Below the pieces are notes generated by a model. That model had not been told where the DNA came from. It made no database searches and saw only the letters and a list, made by a program, of their open reading frames with translations. Positions 17,424 through 26,236 of a stretch of DNA of 64,000 nt are shown piece after piece (the stretch's first letter is position 1; each line of letters starts with the position of its first letter). A program made the translations under genes and the position numbers. Source of the DNA: Bradyrhizobium algeriense (GTDB taxonomy: Bacteria; Pseudomonadota; Alphaproteobacteria; Rhizobiales; Xanthobacteraceae). The DNA is taken from positions 62,001 to 126,000 of the forward strand of contig NZ_PYCN01000016.1 in assembly GCF_003062295.1 (NCBI RefSeq), in the 5' to 3' direction.

Positions 17424-18323
17424 TCACGTCCTCCGCTGCGGATCGACGATGTCGCGCAGGCCGTCGCCGAGCAAATTGAAGCAGAACACCGCGAGCATCA
17501 GCGCCAGACCCGGGAACAGCGCGATCCACCATTCGCCCGACACCATGAAGCCGGCCCCTTCCGCGACCATAATGCCCCATTCCGCCGTCGGCGGCCGCAC
17601 GCCGAGCCCGATGAAGGAGAGTCCGGCAGCGTTGAGGATCGCATAGCCCATGGTCAGCGACATCTGCACGATCATGATCGGCATGATGTTGGGCAGGATG
17701 TGCACCAGCAAAATTCGCATTTCGCCATTGCCCGACAGCCGCGCCGCCTGCACGAAGCCGGCATCGCGGCGCACGTTCGCCTCGGCCCGCGCCACGCGGG
17801 CATAGAGCGGAAAGTTCACGATCGCGGTGGCGATGATGATGTTCTGCACGGTGTTGCCAAGCGCTGCGACGATGCCCATCGCCAGCACGAACAGCGGAAA
17901 CGCCATGATGGTGTCGGCGACACGGCCGACGATACGATCGGTCCAGCCGCCGAAATACCCGGCGGCGATGCCGGCGAGGCCACCCATCAGGAACACCAGC
18001 ACCACGGAAGCAACCGCGATGAAGGTGTCGAGCCTTGTGGCGACGACGACGCGGCTGAAAATGTCGCGGCCCAGTTGATCGGTGCCGAACCAATGCGCCG
18101 CCGATGGCGGTTTCAGCGCTGCTGCGGTATCGCTGGCGAGCGGATCGTAGGGCACGATGTAGGGGCCGAAGATCGCGGCGAACAGGATGATGACCAGCAG
18201 ACCGAAGGCAAAGGCCGTGACGCGGTTCTCGCCGAGCACGTAGCGGGTGTGTTCGAAGATGGCTGATAGTCCCGAGGTACGCGCGGGTCCGACGGGTTCA
18301 GCGGCAGGCGCAACGCTACTCAT
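17424..18323 (-). CDS. Peptide/ureido-compound ABC permease, DppC type
   Basis: Inner-membrane permease of 299 aa from the BPD_transp_1/DppC group. About six membrane segments are visible, the first at VTAFAFGLLVIILFAAIFG, and the EAA-loop region reads VRRDAGFVQAARLSGNGEMR. The N-terminal TDQLGRDIFSRVV motif is typical of DppC. It lies ten bases after dppB and upstream of the double ATPase gene, completing a binding protein-B-C-DF importer set that feeds the atz enzymes. A 109-base gap separates it from the ATPase gene. The imported molecule is probably an amide-rich compound such as biuret, but the fold only says peptide/opine/nickel family. Confidence 0.92.
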   Translation of the reverse strand: MSSVAPAAEPVGPARTSGLSAIFEHTRYVLGENRVTAFAFGLLVIILFAAIFGPYIVPYDPLASDTAAALKPPSAAHWFGTDQLGRDIFSRVVVATRLDTFIAVASVVLVFLMGGLAGIAAGYFGGWTDRIVGRVADTIMAFPLFVLAMGIVAALGNTVQNIIIATAIVNFPLYARVARAEANVRRDAGFVQAARLSGNGEMRILLVHILPNIMPIMIVQMSLTMGYAILNAAGLSFIGLGVRPPTAEWGIMVAEGAGFMVSGEWWIALFPGLALMLAVFCFNLLGDGLRDIVDPQRRT

Positions 18324-18332
18324 GTTCCAACC

Positions 18333-19346
18333 TCACCCTTCCAGCCGCACGCGCGGATCGATCACGCCGTAGAGAATGTCGATGATCAGATTGAGCAGCA
18401 CATACATGACCGCCATGGTCAGCACGAAGCCTTGCACCGGCGCGAAGTCCGACGAGATCAGCGCTTCGACGGCGTAGGAGCCGATGCCGGGCCAGGCGAA
18501 TACTTTCTCGACCAGCACATTGGCCCCCAGCAGGAACGAGAACACCATGCTGAGCGTGGTGATGACCGGCAGCATCGCGTTGCGAAACGCGTAGGTAACG
18601 ACCACGGTTGACGGCGACAGTCCGCTGGCGCGCGCGGTGCGGACGAAGTCGGACGCCAGCACCGCCAGCATCGAGGCCCGCGTCATGCGCGCGATCGGCG
18701 CCAGCGAGAAGATCGCCAGCGTCGCCGCCGGCAGGATCAGCTGGCTCAGCGCCGAACGGAACGTCTCGAAATCGCGCGCGATCAGCGCGTCGATCAAATA
18801 AAGGCCGGTCACGGTGGGTGGCGCGCTGTAGAACACGTCGAGCCGGCCGAGCGGCGCCGGCGACCAGCCGAGCCGGAAATAGAACACATAGACCAGCACG
18901 AGACCTGTAAAGAACACGGGCAGCGATACCCCGGCCGTCGTGGTGATGCGACAGAGATGGTCGATCCAGGAGCCCGGGCGCGTTGCCGCCAGCACGCCGA
19001 GCGGGATCGCGATCATGACCGAGACGACGAGGCCGAGCAGCGTCAGTTCGGCGGACGCCGGCAGGCGGTTGCGGATCTCGGTGGCGACCGGCTGGCCCGT
19101 GGTCAGCGAGTTGCCGAAATCGCCATGCGCGAGATCGTTGGTGTAGCGGAAGAACTGCTCGATCAGCGGCTTGTCGAAGCCGAGTTTCTTGCGGATCTGC
19201 TCAATGGCTTCCTTGCTCGCCGCGGGCCCGGCGAAATAAGCGGCCGGGTCACCTGGCAGCGCGCGCGTCAGCAGGAACGTCACGATCACGACCCCGATCA
19301 GCGACGGAATCGCAAACATCAGCCGCTTGCCGATCATGGTCAGCAT
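18333..19346 (-). CDS. Peptide/ureido-compound ABC permease, DppB type
   Basis: Inner-membrane permease of 337 aa, DppB group. It opens with the membrane segment FAIPSLIGVVIVTFLLTRAL and the conserved PGDPAAYFAG, and carries the EAA-loop segment FVRTARASGLSPSTVVVTYA. It ends IDILYGVIDPRVRLEG, typical of the group. It is 12 bases downstream of the binding-protein gene and ten bases upstream of the dppC-like gene, so all are cotranscribed. It pairs with the DppC-like subunit to form the channel. Confidence 0.92.
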   Translation of the reverse strand: MLTMIGKRLMFAIPSLIGVVIVTFLLTRALPGDPAAYFAGPAASKEAIEQIRKKLGFDKPLIEQFFRYTNDLAHGDFGNSLTTGQPVATEIRNRLPASAELTLLGLVVSVMIAIPLGVLAATRPGSWIDHLCRITTTAGVSLPVFFTGLVLVYVFYFRLGWSPAPLGRLDVFYSAPPTVTGLYLIDALIARDFETFRSALSQLILPAATLAIFSLAPIARMTRASMLAVLASDFVRTARASGLSPSTVVVTYAFRNAMLPVITTLSMVFSFLLGANVLVEKVFAWPGIGSYAVEALISSDFAPVQGFVLTMAVMYVLLNLIIDILYGVIDPRVRLEG

Positions 19347-19358
19347 GACGCTCGCCTC

Positions 19359-20978
19359 TTATGCTTTCACGAGCGCGCGGTAATCCAGGCGACGGTGGAA
19401 CCAGTACTGATAGCCCGACACGTTCTTCTGCATCGCGACGTTGACATAGGGCTGATACAGCGGGATGCGCGGGATGTCCTTGAAGGCGAGGTCGACAAAA
19501 CCCTTTACGTCGGTATCGTATTTGGCGGTGTTGCCGATCGCCGCGGCATCGACCGCGCCGTGGATGAACGCGTCCATCGCCTTCGACTGGTAGCTCATGG
19601 TGTTGAAGATCGAATTCTTGCCGTCATAGCACCAGATGAAGAAATACTCGGGATAGTCGAGCCAGCCGGAGAACACGTTGGTGTAGAGCGGCAGCACCTT
19701 CTTGTTGAGCTCGGTGCGCCAGTTGGCGCCGGGGATCTTGTTGATGGTGGTCTTGATGCCGATCTGGGCGAGGCTCTCCTGCACCAGCACGCAGAGCGGC
19801 TCGTTGACGCCGGCGAAGCCGAGGTCGAACGACAGCGTGGTCTCGAAACCATCGGGATGGCCGGCCTCCGCCAGCAATGCCTTGGCCTTGGCGATGTCAG
19901 TGACATATTTGGTAGGCTGCGGCCACGCCACCTCAGTGGCCTTGTCAGCAGCGGCGCCGAACATCGGCTTGGCCAGGCCGAACAGCACCGCATCCATGAT
20001 CTTCTGGTAGGGGATCGCGCAGGCGATGGCCTCACGAACCTTGGGGTTGTCGAACGGCGGGATCTTGACGTTCATGCCGATATACTGGACGCCGTTGGAA
20101 TACGGCACCGAGACGATGTTGAGCTTGCCGCTGTCCTTCAGCTCGACGAAATCCTTGTTCGGCAGATCGTAGGAGATGTCGGCGTCGCCGCGCTCCAGCA
20201 GCGCGCGGCGGTTGCCGGCCTGCGGCACCATGCGCCAGATCACGCGCTTGACCTTCGGCATTGGGCCGCCGACCCACGAATCGTTGCGCTCCATGACGAC
20301 TTCGGTGCCGGCGGTCCACTTCGACACCTTGTAGGCGCCGGAGCCCGCGGTCTGCTGCTTGGTGTATTCGAGGCCCCAGGGATCCTTCTCGGTGGCGTTC
20401 TTCTTCACCAGTTCGGAATTGACGATGCATGGCACGATGACCGCGAGATCAGGGATGGTGAGACGGTCCTTCTTGGCGAAATCGACCCGCACCGTGTTGT
20501 CGTCAACGACGACGAACTGCTCGGGCTTGGTCAATGAACCCGCGCCCATCTGGAAGGTCGGAAAACCGCCGACGCTCACCGCGCGATCGAGCGACCACTT
20601 GACGTCCTTGGCCGTGACCGGCGCGCCGTCGTGGAACGTGGCTTTCTTCTTCAGCTTGAAGGTGACCGACATGTCTCCGACATTCATGTCCTCGGCGAGC
20701 TCAGGCTTGAACTTGTCGCGGTCGTAATACGGCACGCCGCCTGGACCGCTCTTCATCTCGTGGCTGATCAGGCGGTCGTAACAATTCCACGACACTTCAT
20801 AGCCGGGCACGTTGGTGCCGACGCCGTGAATGTCGAGATTGTTGGGGCCGCTTTCCGAGACAATCAGCAGCGTTTCCGACCGCGCATCAGCCTTGGCCGC
20901 AGACCAGATTGCCGGCGCCGGCACCATCGCGCCCGCGGCAACGCCGGTGACGGATTTCAGAAAATCGCGACGCTTCAT
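19359..20978 (-). CDS. ABC transporter substrate-binding protein, SBP_bac_5 family
   Basis: Periplasmic binding protein of 539 aa from the peptide/opine family. The N-terminus MKRRDFLKSVTGVAAGAMVP is a Tat signal with an RRDFLK twin-arginine motif. Family landmarks are FKPELAEDMNVGDMSVTFKL, KATFHDGAPVTAKDVKWSLD and AGSGAYKVSKWTAGTEVVME. It is the first gene of a run comprising the permeases, ATPase, atzG, atzE, atzH and gntR, all within about 8 kb on one strand. The ligand is therefore likely the precursor of carboxybiuret. Upstream, 20979-21208 carries a GntR-like half of a larger dyad and otherwise nothing clear. Confidence 0.92.
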   Translation of the reverse strand: MKRRDFLKSVTGVAAGAMVPAPAIWSAAKADARSETLLIVSESGPNNLDIHGVGTNVPGYEVSWNCYDRLISHEMKSGPGGVPYYDRDKFKPELAEDMNVGDMSVTFKLKKKATFHDGAPVTAKDVKWSLDRAVSVGGFPTFQMGAGSLTKPEQFVVVDDNTVRVDFAKKDRLTIPDLAVIVPCIVNSELVKKNATEKDPWGLEYTKQQTAGSGAYKVSKWTAGTEVVMERNDSWVGGPMPKVKRVIWRMVPQAGNRRALLERGDADISYDLPNKDFVELKDSGKLNIVSVPYSNGVQYIGMNVKIPPFDNPKVREAIACAIPYQKIMDAVLFGLAKPMFGAAADKATEVAWPQPTKYVTDIAKAKALLAEAGHPDGFETTLSFDLGFAGVNEPLCVLVQESLAQIGIKTTINKIPGANWRTELNKKVLPLYTNVFSGWLDYPEYFFIWCYDGKNSIFNTMSYQSKAMDAFIHGAVDAAAIGNTAKYDTDVKGFVDLAFKDIPRIPLYQPYVNVAMQKNVSGYQYWFHRRLDYRALVKA

Positions 20979-21137
20979 GGGTGATGCTCCAAACGCCTGA
21001 GGGAAAACGGCTTTGGAACAGGAATCGCAAGGTTTGTGCCAATCCTTAAGGAAGGATTGATGATGGAATAACCGATTGATTTAGCGTTTGAATATGCCTG
21101 CTACGCGACGTCCGGGCGCGGTGCGGCATCCTGGCAG

Positions 21138-21149
21138 ATTGCATACAAA
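21138..21149. promoter_or_regulatory. Candidate GntR operator upstream of the importer-atz operon
   Basis: ATTGCATACAAA matches the atzF upstream site ATTGTACACAAT at 9 of 12 positions. It also forms one end of TGCATAC-N23-GTATGCA (21140-21176). It lies about 160 bases upstream of the binding-protein start. Confidence 0.4.
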
Positions 21150-21208
21150 GAGGCTTATTTGCTCAAAAAGTATGCAGATATTTTGAACGCTCCATTGCTG
21201 TGCGGTAC

Positions 21209-22165
21209 TCAAACGGGCCAGAGCAAATCCTGTAATTCGTGCAGGTCAGCGGCCTTCTGCTGCCAGCCCTCGATACGGATGCTCCTGACGGGATCACTGA
21301 AGCGATGTAGCAGCATCAGCGCCATCAGCCGCCGCTTCAGCTCAGGCGTGATATCCGTGGCAGAGTACCCAAAACCCTCAAACAGGCGCTGCACCCGCCG
21401 CGGCATGCCGGCCGTCATGAAGGCGCTCGGACCCAGCAGGTCGTATTCGCCGCGCCCAGTCATGACATCGCCGAAGTCAATCAACCCCGCGAGGTGCCAG
21501 CCCGCGGCGTCATGGCCCAGCAGGAAATTCTCGGGAATATATTCGCCGGTCAGGATCACCGGCGGCCCGTCCAGCGCAATCAGCATGGGCGCTGCATCGC
21601 CCAGGAGTTCGTCCAATCCATCCAGATATTTCTGCGGCAATCCTAAACGCCGGTGCCGATCGCGGCATCCCGCGATCTGTACGCGAATGAAGACTTCCCA
21701 GCTCGGCTCGATCTCCGCGAGCGGCCCGGCGGGAACGCGCTGCACCTCCGCAATGGTCTCGCCTATTTCTGCGAGGACGCGCTCCTTATCGTGTTCCGGC
21801 AAGGACGGCCAGGCGTCCACGCCCAACATCCCCGACAGGCGTGTGATAACGAGATATGGCCATCCGTCGCGCTGGCCTTCGACGATGGTTTCGGGGATCG
21901 CGACTCGAAGCCTTCCGCGAAGCTGCGCAAGCGTGCTTCGTTCTGAGTCGAACTGGCCGCGAAGAAATGGCGGGAAGATCTTCAGGATGAGCTTTTCGTC
22001 GAGGGCAAGGACGAGGTTGGTGCCGGTGGAAAAAACGTGCGGCGCCGCGCATGCAAGGCCGTGGCCGCGAGCAATATCGCGCGCGATCGGCAGCCATTGC
22101 GCCGGATCGGCGCGCCAGATGCGGAAGGGCTCGTAATCTGTGAATGCCGGCAGCGATGCGGTCAT
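21209..22165 (-). CDS. Aminoglycoside phosphotransferase-family kinase
   Basis: Protein-kinase-like small-molecule kinase of 318 aa. The N-lobe has LVLALDEKLILKIFPPFLRG with the likely ATP-binding Lys, and the metal-binding DFG appears as LAGLIDFGDVMTGRGEYDLL. The catalytic loop, usually HGDxxxxN, reads LTGEYIPENFLLG here, so Glu stands where Asp is normally the base while the Asn is kept. A hygromycin-kinase-like subgroup may share this loop. The ATG at 22165 was chosen because an upstream in-frame ATG lies inside a dispersed repeat. The substrate is unknown and antibiotic resistance should not be assumed. Confidence 0.8.
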   Translation of the reverse strand: MTASLPAFTDYEPFRIWRADPAQWLPIARDIARGHGLACAAPHVFSTGTNLVLALDEKLILKIFPPFLRGQFDSERSTLAQLRGRLRVAIPETIVEGQRDGWPYLVITRLSGMLGVDAWPSLPEHDKERVLAEIGETIAEVQRVPAGPLAEIEPSWEVFIRVQIAGCRDRHRRLGLPQKYLDGLDELLGDAAPMLIALDGPPVILTGEYIPENFLLGHDAAGWHLAGLIDFGDVMTGRGEYDLLGPSAFMTAGMPRRVQRLFEGFGYSATDITPELKRRLMALMLLHRFSDPVRSIRIEGWQQKAADLHELQDLLWPV

Positions 22166-22172
22166 GATAGTC

Positions 22173-22282
22173 CCGTAGGATGGGTAGAGCGAAGCGAAAC
22201 CCATCAATCACGTGCGCGGAAACATGATGGGTTTCGCTTCGCTCTACCCATCCTACGGACTTCGCTTCGCTCGCAATGACGG
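22173..22282. repeat. Composite palindromic repeat
   Basis: Near-perfect inverted repeat with arms of about 33 bases (22173-22206 and 22225-22258), opening CCGTAGGATGGGTAGAGCGA. It is followed at 22261-22282 by the tail of the CGTCATTGCGAGC repeat family. It separates the kinase gene from the upstream binding-protein gene. Confidence 0.9.
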
Positions 22283-22290
22283 AGTGGATG

Positions 22291-23613
22291 TTACCTATCC
22301 GGATTGGCCCGTTCGAACTGGCGCAGCAGGCGATTGCCGCGCTCGACGGCGAGGTCGAGGGCTGCCTGCGCGGACTGCTTGGCGCTGAAAACCTGCTCGA
22401 GTTCTTCGTCGATCACGCTGCGGATCAGCACAAAGGACCCAAGCCGGATTCCCTTCGAATTCCCGGTCGGCGGCTTCAAGGTGAGTTGCTCGATACCGAT
22501 CGCCGCACCGGGATCGCGATCGTAGAAGCCTTGCGCGCGGGTGAGGTCGAAGGCGGCGCGGGTGATCGGCAGATAGCCGGTGTTCTGGTGCCAGGCGGCC
22601 TGGACTTCCGGTTTCGAAAGATAAGCGAAGAACCGCGCGACGCCGGCATATTCGGTGCGCGGCCGGTCGCGCAGCACCCATAGCGTGGCGCCGCCGATGA
22701 TGGAGTTTTGCGGGGCGCCGGTGATTTCGGGCCGGTGCGGGATCATGCCGTAACCGACCTCGAATTTGGAATTGGCCTTGATGTCGGCGCGCGTCCCGGA
22801 CGAGCCGATGAAGATGGCGCATTCGCCCTTCTGAAAACGCGGCTCGGCCGATTGCCCGCGGCCGCTATAGTCGAAAACTTTCGTCGCCTGCCATTCCGCG
22901 AGCTGCGCGATGTGCCGGACCATGTCCTGGTTATTGAAGGTCAGCTCCGCATCGAGACCGCCAAAGCCATTGGCCCGGGTCGCCAATGGCAGATTGTGGA
23001 ACGCGGAAAAATTCTCGACATGGACCCAGGAAGGCCAGGAGGTGGTGAGCCCGCAAGGCGAGCCGGCCGCGCGCAGGCGCTTCGCAGCAGCGCCGACCTC
23101 GGCCCAGGTCTTCGGCGCCACCTCCGGATCGAGGCCCGCGGCGCGGAACAGATCCTTGTTGTAGTACAGGATCGGCGTCGAGACATTGAACGGAAACGAC
23201 AGCATGTTGCCGGCGACGTCGGAATAATAGCCGGTCACGGCCGGCAGATACGCCTCCGGCGAGAACGGCTCCGACTGATCGCGCATCAAGTCGAACACCG
23301 GATAGATCGCGCCCTTTGCCGCCATCATGGTCGCAGTCGCGATCTCGTTGACCTGGACGATGGCGGGCTGGCTTCGCGAACGGAATGCGAAGATCGCTGC
23401 CGTCACCGTCTCGGTGTAGTTGCCCTTGTATGTCGGCACGATCCGATAGTCGGACTGCGACGCATTGAAATCGGCCGCCAGCTTTTCGAGCTGCTTGCCG
23501 AGTTCCCCCGACATCGCGTGCCACCACATGATTTCGGTGGCGGCTTGCGCCGGAGACGCCAGCGCCGTGGCGGCGAGGGCTGCGAATTGCAAGAATCTCA
23601 AGGCCAATTTCAC
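22291..23613 (-). CDS. UgpB-like ABC transporter substrate-binding protein (orphan)
   Basis: Periplasmic binding protein of 440 aa, close in length and pattern to sn-glycerol-3-phosphate-binding UgpB. After the signal peptide comes ATEIMWWHAMSGELGKQLEK, then PAIVQVNEIATATMMAAKGA, PFNVSTPILYYNKDLFRAAG and a C-terminal VIDEELEQVFSAKQSAQAAL. The GTG start at 23613 follows AAGGA and gives a clean signal peptide; the longer frame upstream lacks one. No ugpA, ugpE or ugpC lies beside it, so it is either an orphan or uses a transporter encoded elsewhere. Glycerophosphodiester or glycerol-3-phosphate uptake is the family expectation. Confidence 0.85.
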   Translation of the reverse strand: MKLALRFLQFAALAATALASPAQAATEIMWWHAMSGELGKQLEKLAADFNASQSDYRIVPTYKGNYTETVTAAIFAFRSRSQPAIVQVNEIATATMMAAKGAIYPVFDLMRDQSEPFSPEAYLPAVTGYYSDVAGNMLSFPFNVSTPILYYNKDLFRAAGLDPEVAPKTWAEVGAAAKRLRAAGSPCGLTTSWPSWVHVENFSAFHNLPLATRANGFGGLDAELTFNNQDMVRHIAQLAEWQATKVFDYSGRGQSAEPRFQKGECAIFIGSSGTRADIKANSKFEVGYGMIPHRPEITGAPQNSIIGGATLWVLRDRPRTEYAGVARFFAYLSKPEVQAAWHQNTGYLPITRAAFDLTRAQGFYDRDPGAAIGIEQLTLKPPTGNSKGIRLGSFVLIRSVIDEELEQVFSAKQSAQAALDLAVERGNRLLRQFERANPDR

Positions 23614-23873
23614 TGGTGATTTCCTTGCTCTGCCGCGCCTTCGATAAATGGGTTCCCAAGCCCTCATAAATCGCTGCGGCTGCGGTTTCAATCCGCCCGG
23701 CATCGCCGCAGCGCACAACACAATTTAAGATTGCAGCAAGACTATCAGGATTACTGGCGGAAAACCGCCTGCCGGCCCAGCCGCCAATAGCCAAGCATCG
23801 GTAAATTCTGCTAAAAATGCTTGAACCTTTTCTCCCCCGCCGCAGACTCAATCTCTAAGGGGATTTGTCGCCT

Positions 23874-24146
23874 GTGTATCGCCGCGCCAACCTTTCGCGG
23901 ACCTTCATGCTTGTTGGTGCGCTGTTGCTTACGGCGGTCTCAGCGGGCGCTCTTGCGCGCGAGTTTGGTATGCCCGATCCCCAGAACGAGAGGCATTTGA
24001 TCGACGCGTTCCATTCCCGACGGCCCGGCGCGCATGAAGCCCTCGAACAAATCAAGACCGGCGCTGCCGGTCTCAACCGTACCATCGTTGCATTGATCGG
24101 GGCGACGACGCCGCTATTGATCACGCGTCTTCGTGGAGTGGAATGA
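23874..24146 (+). CDS. Small exported protein, first gene of a signalling operon
   Basis: A 90-aa protein I do not recognise. The N-terminus YRRANLSRTFMLVGALLLTA plus VSAGALA looks like a signal peptide, and a second hydrophobic patch VALIGATTPLLI lies near the C-terminus. GTG at 23874 is preferred because AAGGGG precedes it at workable spacing; TTG at 23865 is the alternative. Its TGA overlaps the ATG of the sensor kinase gene, so the two are translationally coupled. That coupling suggests it is a periplasmic or membrane accessory of the kinase, which is inference. Confidence 0.6.
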   Translation: MYRRANLSRTFMLVGALLLTAVSAGALAREFGMPDPQNERHLIDAFHSRRPGAHEALEQIKTGAAGLNRTIVALIGATTPLLITRLRGVE

Positions 24147-26236
24147 ATTTGACCGGCGCACGGCAACAACAGCGAGCAGCGGAACGGCAGGCGGGCTTCG
24201 CCGCGCGCGGCCGTTTTCGCGTCGTGCAGTGGCTGCGCGCGGTGCCGATCCGCTGGCGCATCCTGTCGATCGCGGGATTGAATTCCGCCGTCGTCGTGGT
24301 GCTCGCCATATTGATCTGGAACGGCGCCAAGGTGCTGGGCTCGGCCTGGGACGACGTCCGGCAGGTGCGCGAGTCCGACAAGATCCTGGCGCTGCTGGAA
24401 AGCGAAACCAGCCGGCTGCAGAACCTGATCCATCGCTACATCAACCAGCCGAGCCCCGACCTGTTCGCCGAGATCCTGCTGCTGCGGGAAGCGGTGCTCG
24501 GCACGCTGACCACGCGCGCCGCGAACGATCCGATGCTGTCAGGATCGGTCGAGCGGCTCGAACACGTCACCGACCGTTTCCTCAACGGCTTCGGCGAATT
24601 GCGCGCCGTGCAGGCCACCATCACCAGGACCTATGAGCAGCAGGTGCTGGGCCCGGCCCGGGAAATGGCCGGGCTGTATTCGATCATCGAGGGCGCCACC
24701 GGGCATCGCGATGCGCAGATCTGGCCGGCACTCGGGAAATCCCGCGAGGCGTTCACGGCCATGCTGGTCGCTACCAACGCCTATTATCTGTCGCGTGCCT
24801 CGACCTCCGCCGAGGACGCCCGCAGGAACACCGAGACGATCGAGAACACCATCCCCGCGATGGCCGACCTCGCCGACAACGACCTGCAGCGCATGGCGCT
24901 GACGCGGCTGAAGGCGCGGACGGTGGCGCTGCGCGAGTGGATGGCCAAGCTGACCGAGCAGCTCACGATCCGGACCGAGCTCTTGCGCAACACCATCGAT
25001 GCCAGCCAGGCCGAGGCGATCGGCGTCATCGACGAGTTGTCGGTCAAGATGCGCCAGCGCGAGCAGAAGGCGCAGGAGACGTTCGACAAGACCCTGGCGG
25101 GCATCTCGCGCCGGGTGCTCTCGATCGCCGTGATGTTCCTCGGCATCATCCTGTCCGCCGGCGTCCTGATCGCGCTCTCGATCCGGCTGCCGCTGCAGCA
25201 GATCCTGCGGGCGATGCATGCGATCACCTCAGGCAATTACGATCGCAGGGTACAGGGCACCACCGCCAGGGACGAGGTCGGCGCCATGGCGCGCGCGGTG
25301 GACGTCTTCCGCGAAAACGCCATCGCCAAGCGCAAGACCGAGGACGAGCTGCGCGCCTCGAAGGAAAGGGCCGAAAGCGCGCTGCTCGAGCTCAACACCG
25401 CGCAGCAGAACCTGATCGACGCCGAACGGCTGGCGGCGCTCGGCGGACTGGTCGCCGGCGTCGCCCATGAGGTGAACAACCCGATCGGCATCAGCCTGAC
25501 GGTGGCGTCGAGCTTTGCGCGCCGGGCTGAAATGTTCGAGCAGGAATTGCGCACCGAGCCGCTGCGCCGCTCCAAGCTCGACGAATTCGTCAAGTCCTCG
25601 CGCGACGCGGCAGGGCAACTGGTGGCGAACCTGCACCGCGCCGGCGAGCTGATCCAGTCGTTCAAGCAGGTGGCGGTGGACCGCTCGCACGCCGAGCGCC
25701 GGCAATTCAACCTCAGCGAGGCCACCGACCAGATCGTCGCCAGCCTGAAACCGGTGCTGAAGAAGGCCGCGATCACGCTGTCGGTCGACGTGCCGGAAGG
25801 GCTTTTCATCGACGGCTATCCCGGCTCCTACGGCCAGATATTAACCAATCTTTTCCTCAACGCCGCCAATCATGCCTTTGCCGACGGCCGGTCCGGGGCG
25901 ATCACGATCTCGGCGCGGGCGCGCGGCAGCGACGATGTCGAGATCATTTTTGCCGACAATGGGGCCGGAATGACGCCGGACGTGCAGCGGCAGGCGTTCG
26001 ACCCCTTCTTTACGACGCGCCGCAACGAAGGCGGTACCGGGCTGGGCTTGCATATCGTCTATAATCTTGTCACTCAACAGCTCGGCGGCCGGATGATGCT
26101 GGAGTCAAGGCTGGGACAAGGCACCACATTCCGCATTATCATGCCTAAAGTCGCCCGGGGCGAACCCACGATTACAGACCAGACAGCAGCCGACGGAACT
26201 CCTCAATGGCCGAACAGGACGATGTCCTCCACCTGA
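24143..26236 (+). CDS. Membrane sensor histidine kinase
   Basis: Histidine kinase of 697 aa. Transmembrane segment one is near residues 45-66 (NSAVVVVLAILIWNGAKV) and segment two near 325-350 (SIAVMFLGIILSAGVLIALS). They enclose a large helical periplasmic sensor of about 260 residues of unknown ligand. A HAMP domain follows, then a coiled segment and the H-box GLVAGVAHEVNNPIGISL with phospho-acceptor His442. The ATPase domain has the N-box LTNLFLNAANHAFA and the G-boxes DNGAGMTP and GGTGLGLHIVYNLV. It overlaps the upstream small gene by four bases and the downstream hybrid gene by 31 bases. Confidence 0.92.
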   Translation: MNLTGARQQQRAAERQAGFAARGRFRVVQWLRAVPIRWRILSIAGLNSAVVVVLAILIWNGAKVLGSAWDDVRQVRESDKILALLESETSRLQNLIHRYINQPSPDLFAEILLLREAVLGTLTTRAANDPMLSGSVERLEHVTDRFLNGFGELRAVQATITRTYEQQVLGPAREMAGLYSIIEGATGHRDAQIWPALGKSREAFTAMLVATNAYYLSRASTSAEDARRNTETIENTIPAMADLADNDLQRMALTRLKARTVALREWMAKLTEQLTIRTELLRNTIDASQAEAIGVIDELSVKMRQREQKAQETFDKTLAGISRRVLSIAVMFLGIILSAGVLIALSIRLPLQQILRAMHAITSGNYDRRVQGTTARDEVGAMARAVDVFRENAIAKRKTEDELRASKERAESALLELNTAQQNLIDAERLAALGGLVAGVAHEVNNPIGISLTVASSFARRAEMFEQELRTEPLRRSKLDEFVKSSRDAAGQLVANLHRAGELIQSFKQVAVDRSHAERRQFNLSEATDQIVASLKPVLKKAAITLSVDVPEGLFIDGYPGSYGQILTNLFLNAANHAFADGRSGAITISARARGSDDVEIIFADNGAGMTPDVQRQAFDPFFTTRRNEGGTGLGLHIVYNLVTQQLGGRMMLESRLGQGTTFRIIMPKVARGEPTITDQTAADGTPQWPNRTMSST

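Noticed and set aside
18957..20537. 526-codon open frame on the plus strand
   Set aside because: Antisense to the peptide-type permease and binding-protein genes, which have clear family motifs and Tat signal.
21209..22165. Annotating the APH-family kinase as an antibiotic resistance gene
   Set aside because: Only the fold is visible, the catalytic loop is atypical and the context gives no resistance link.
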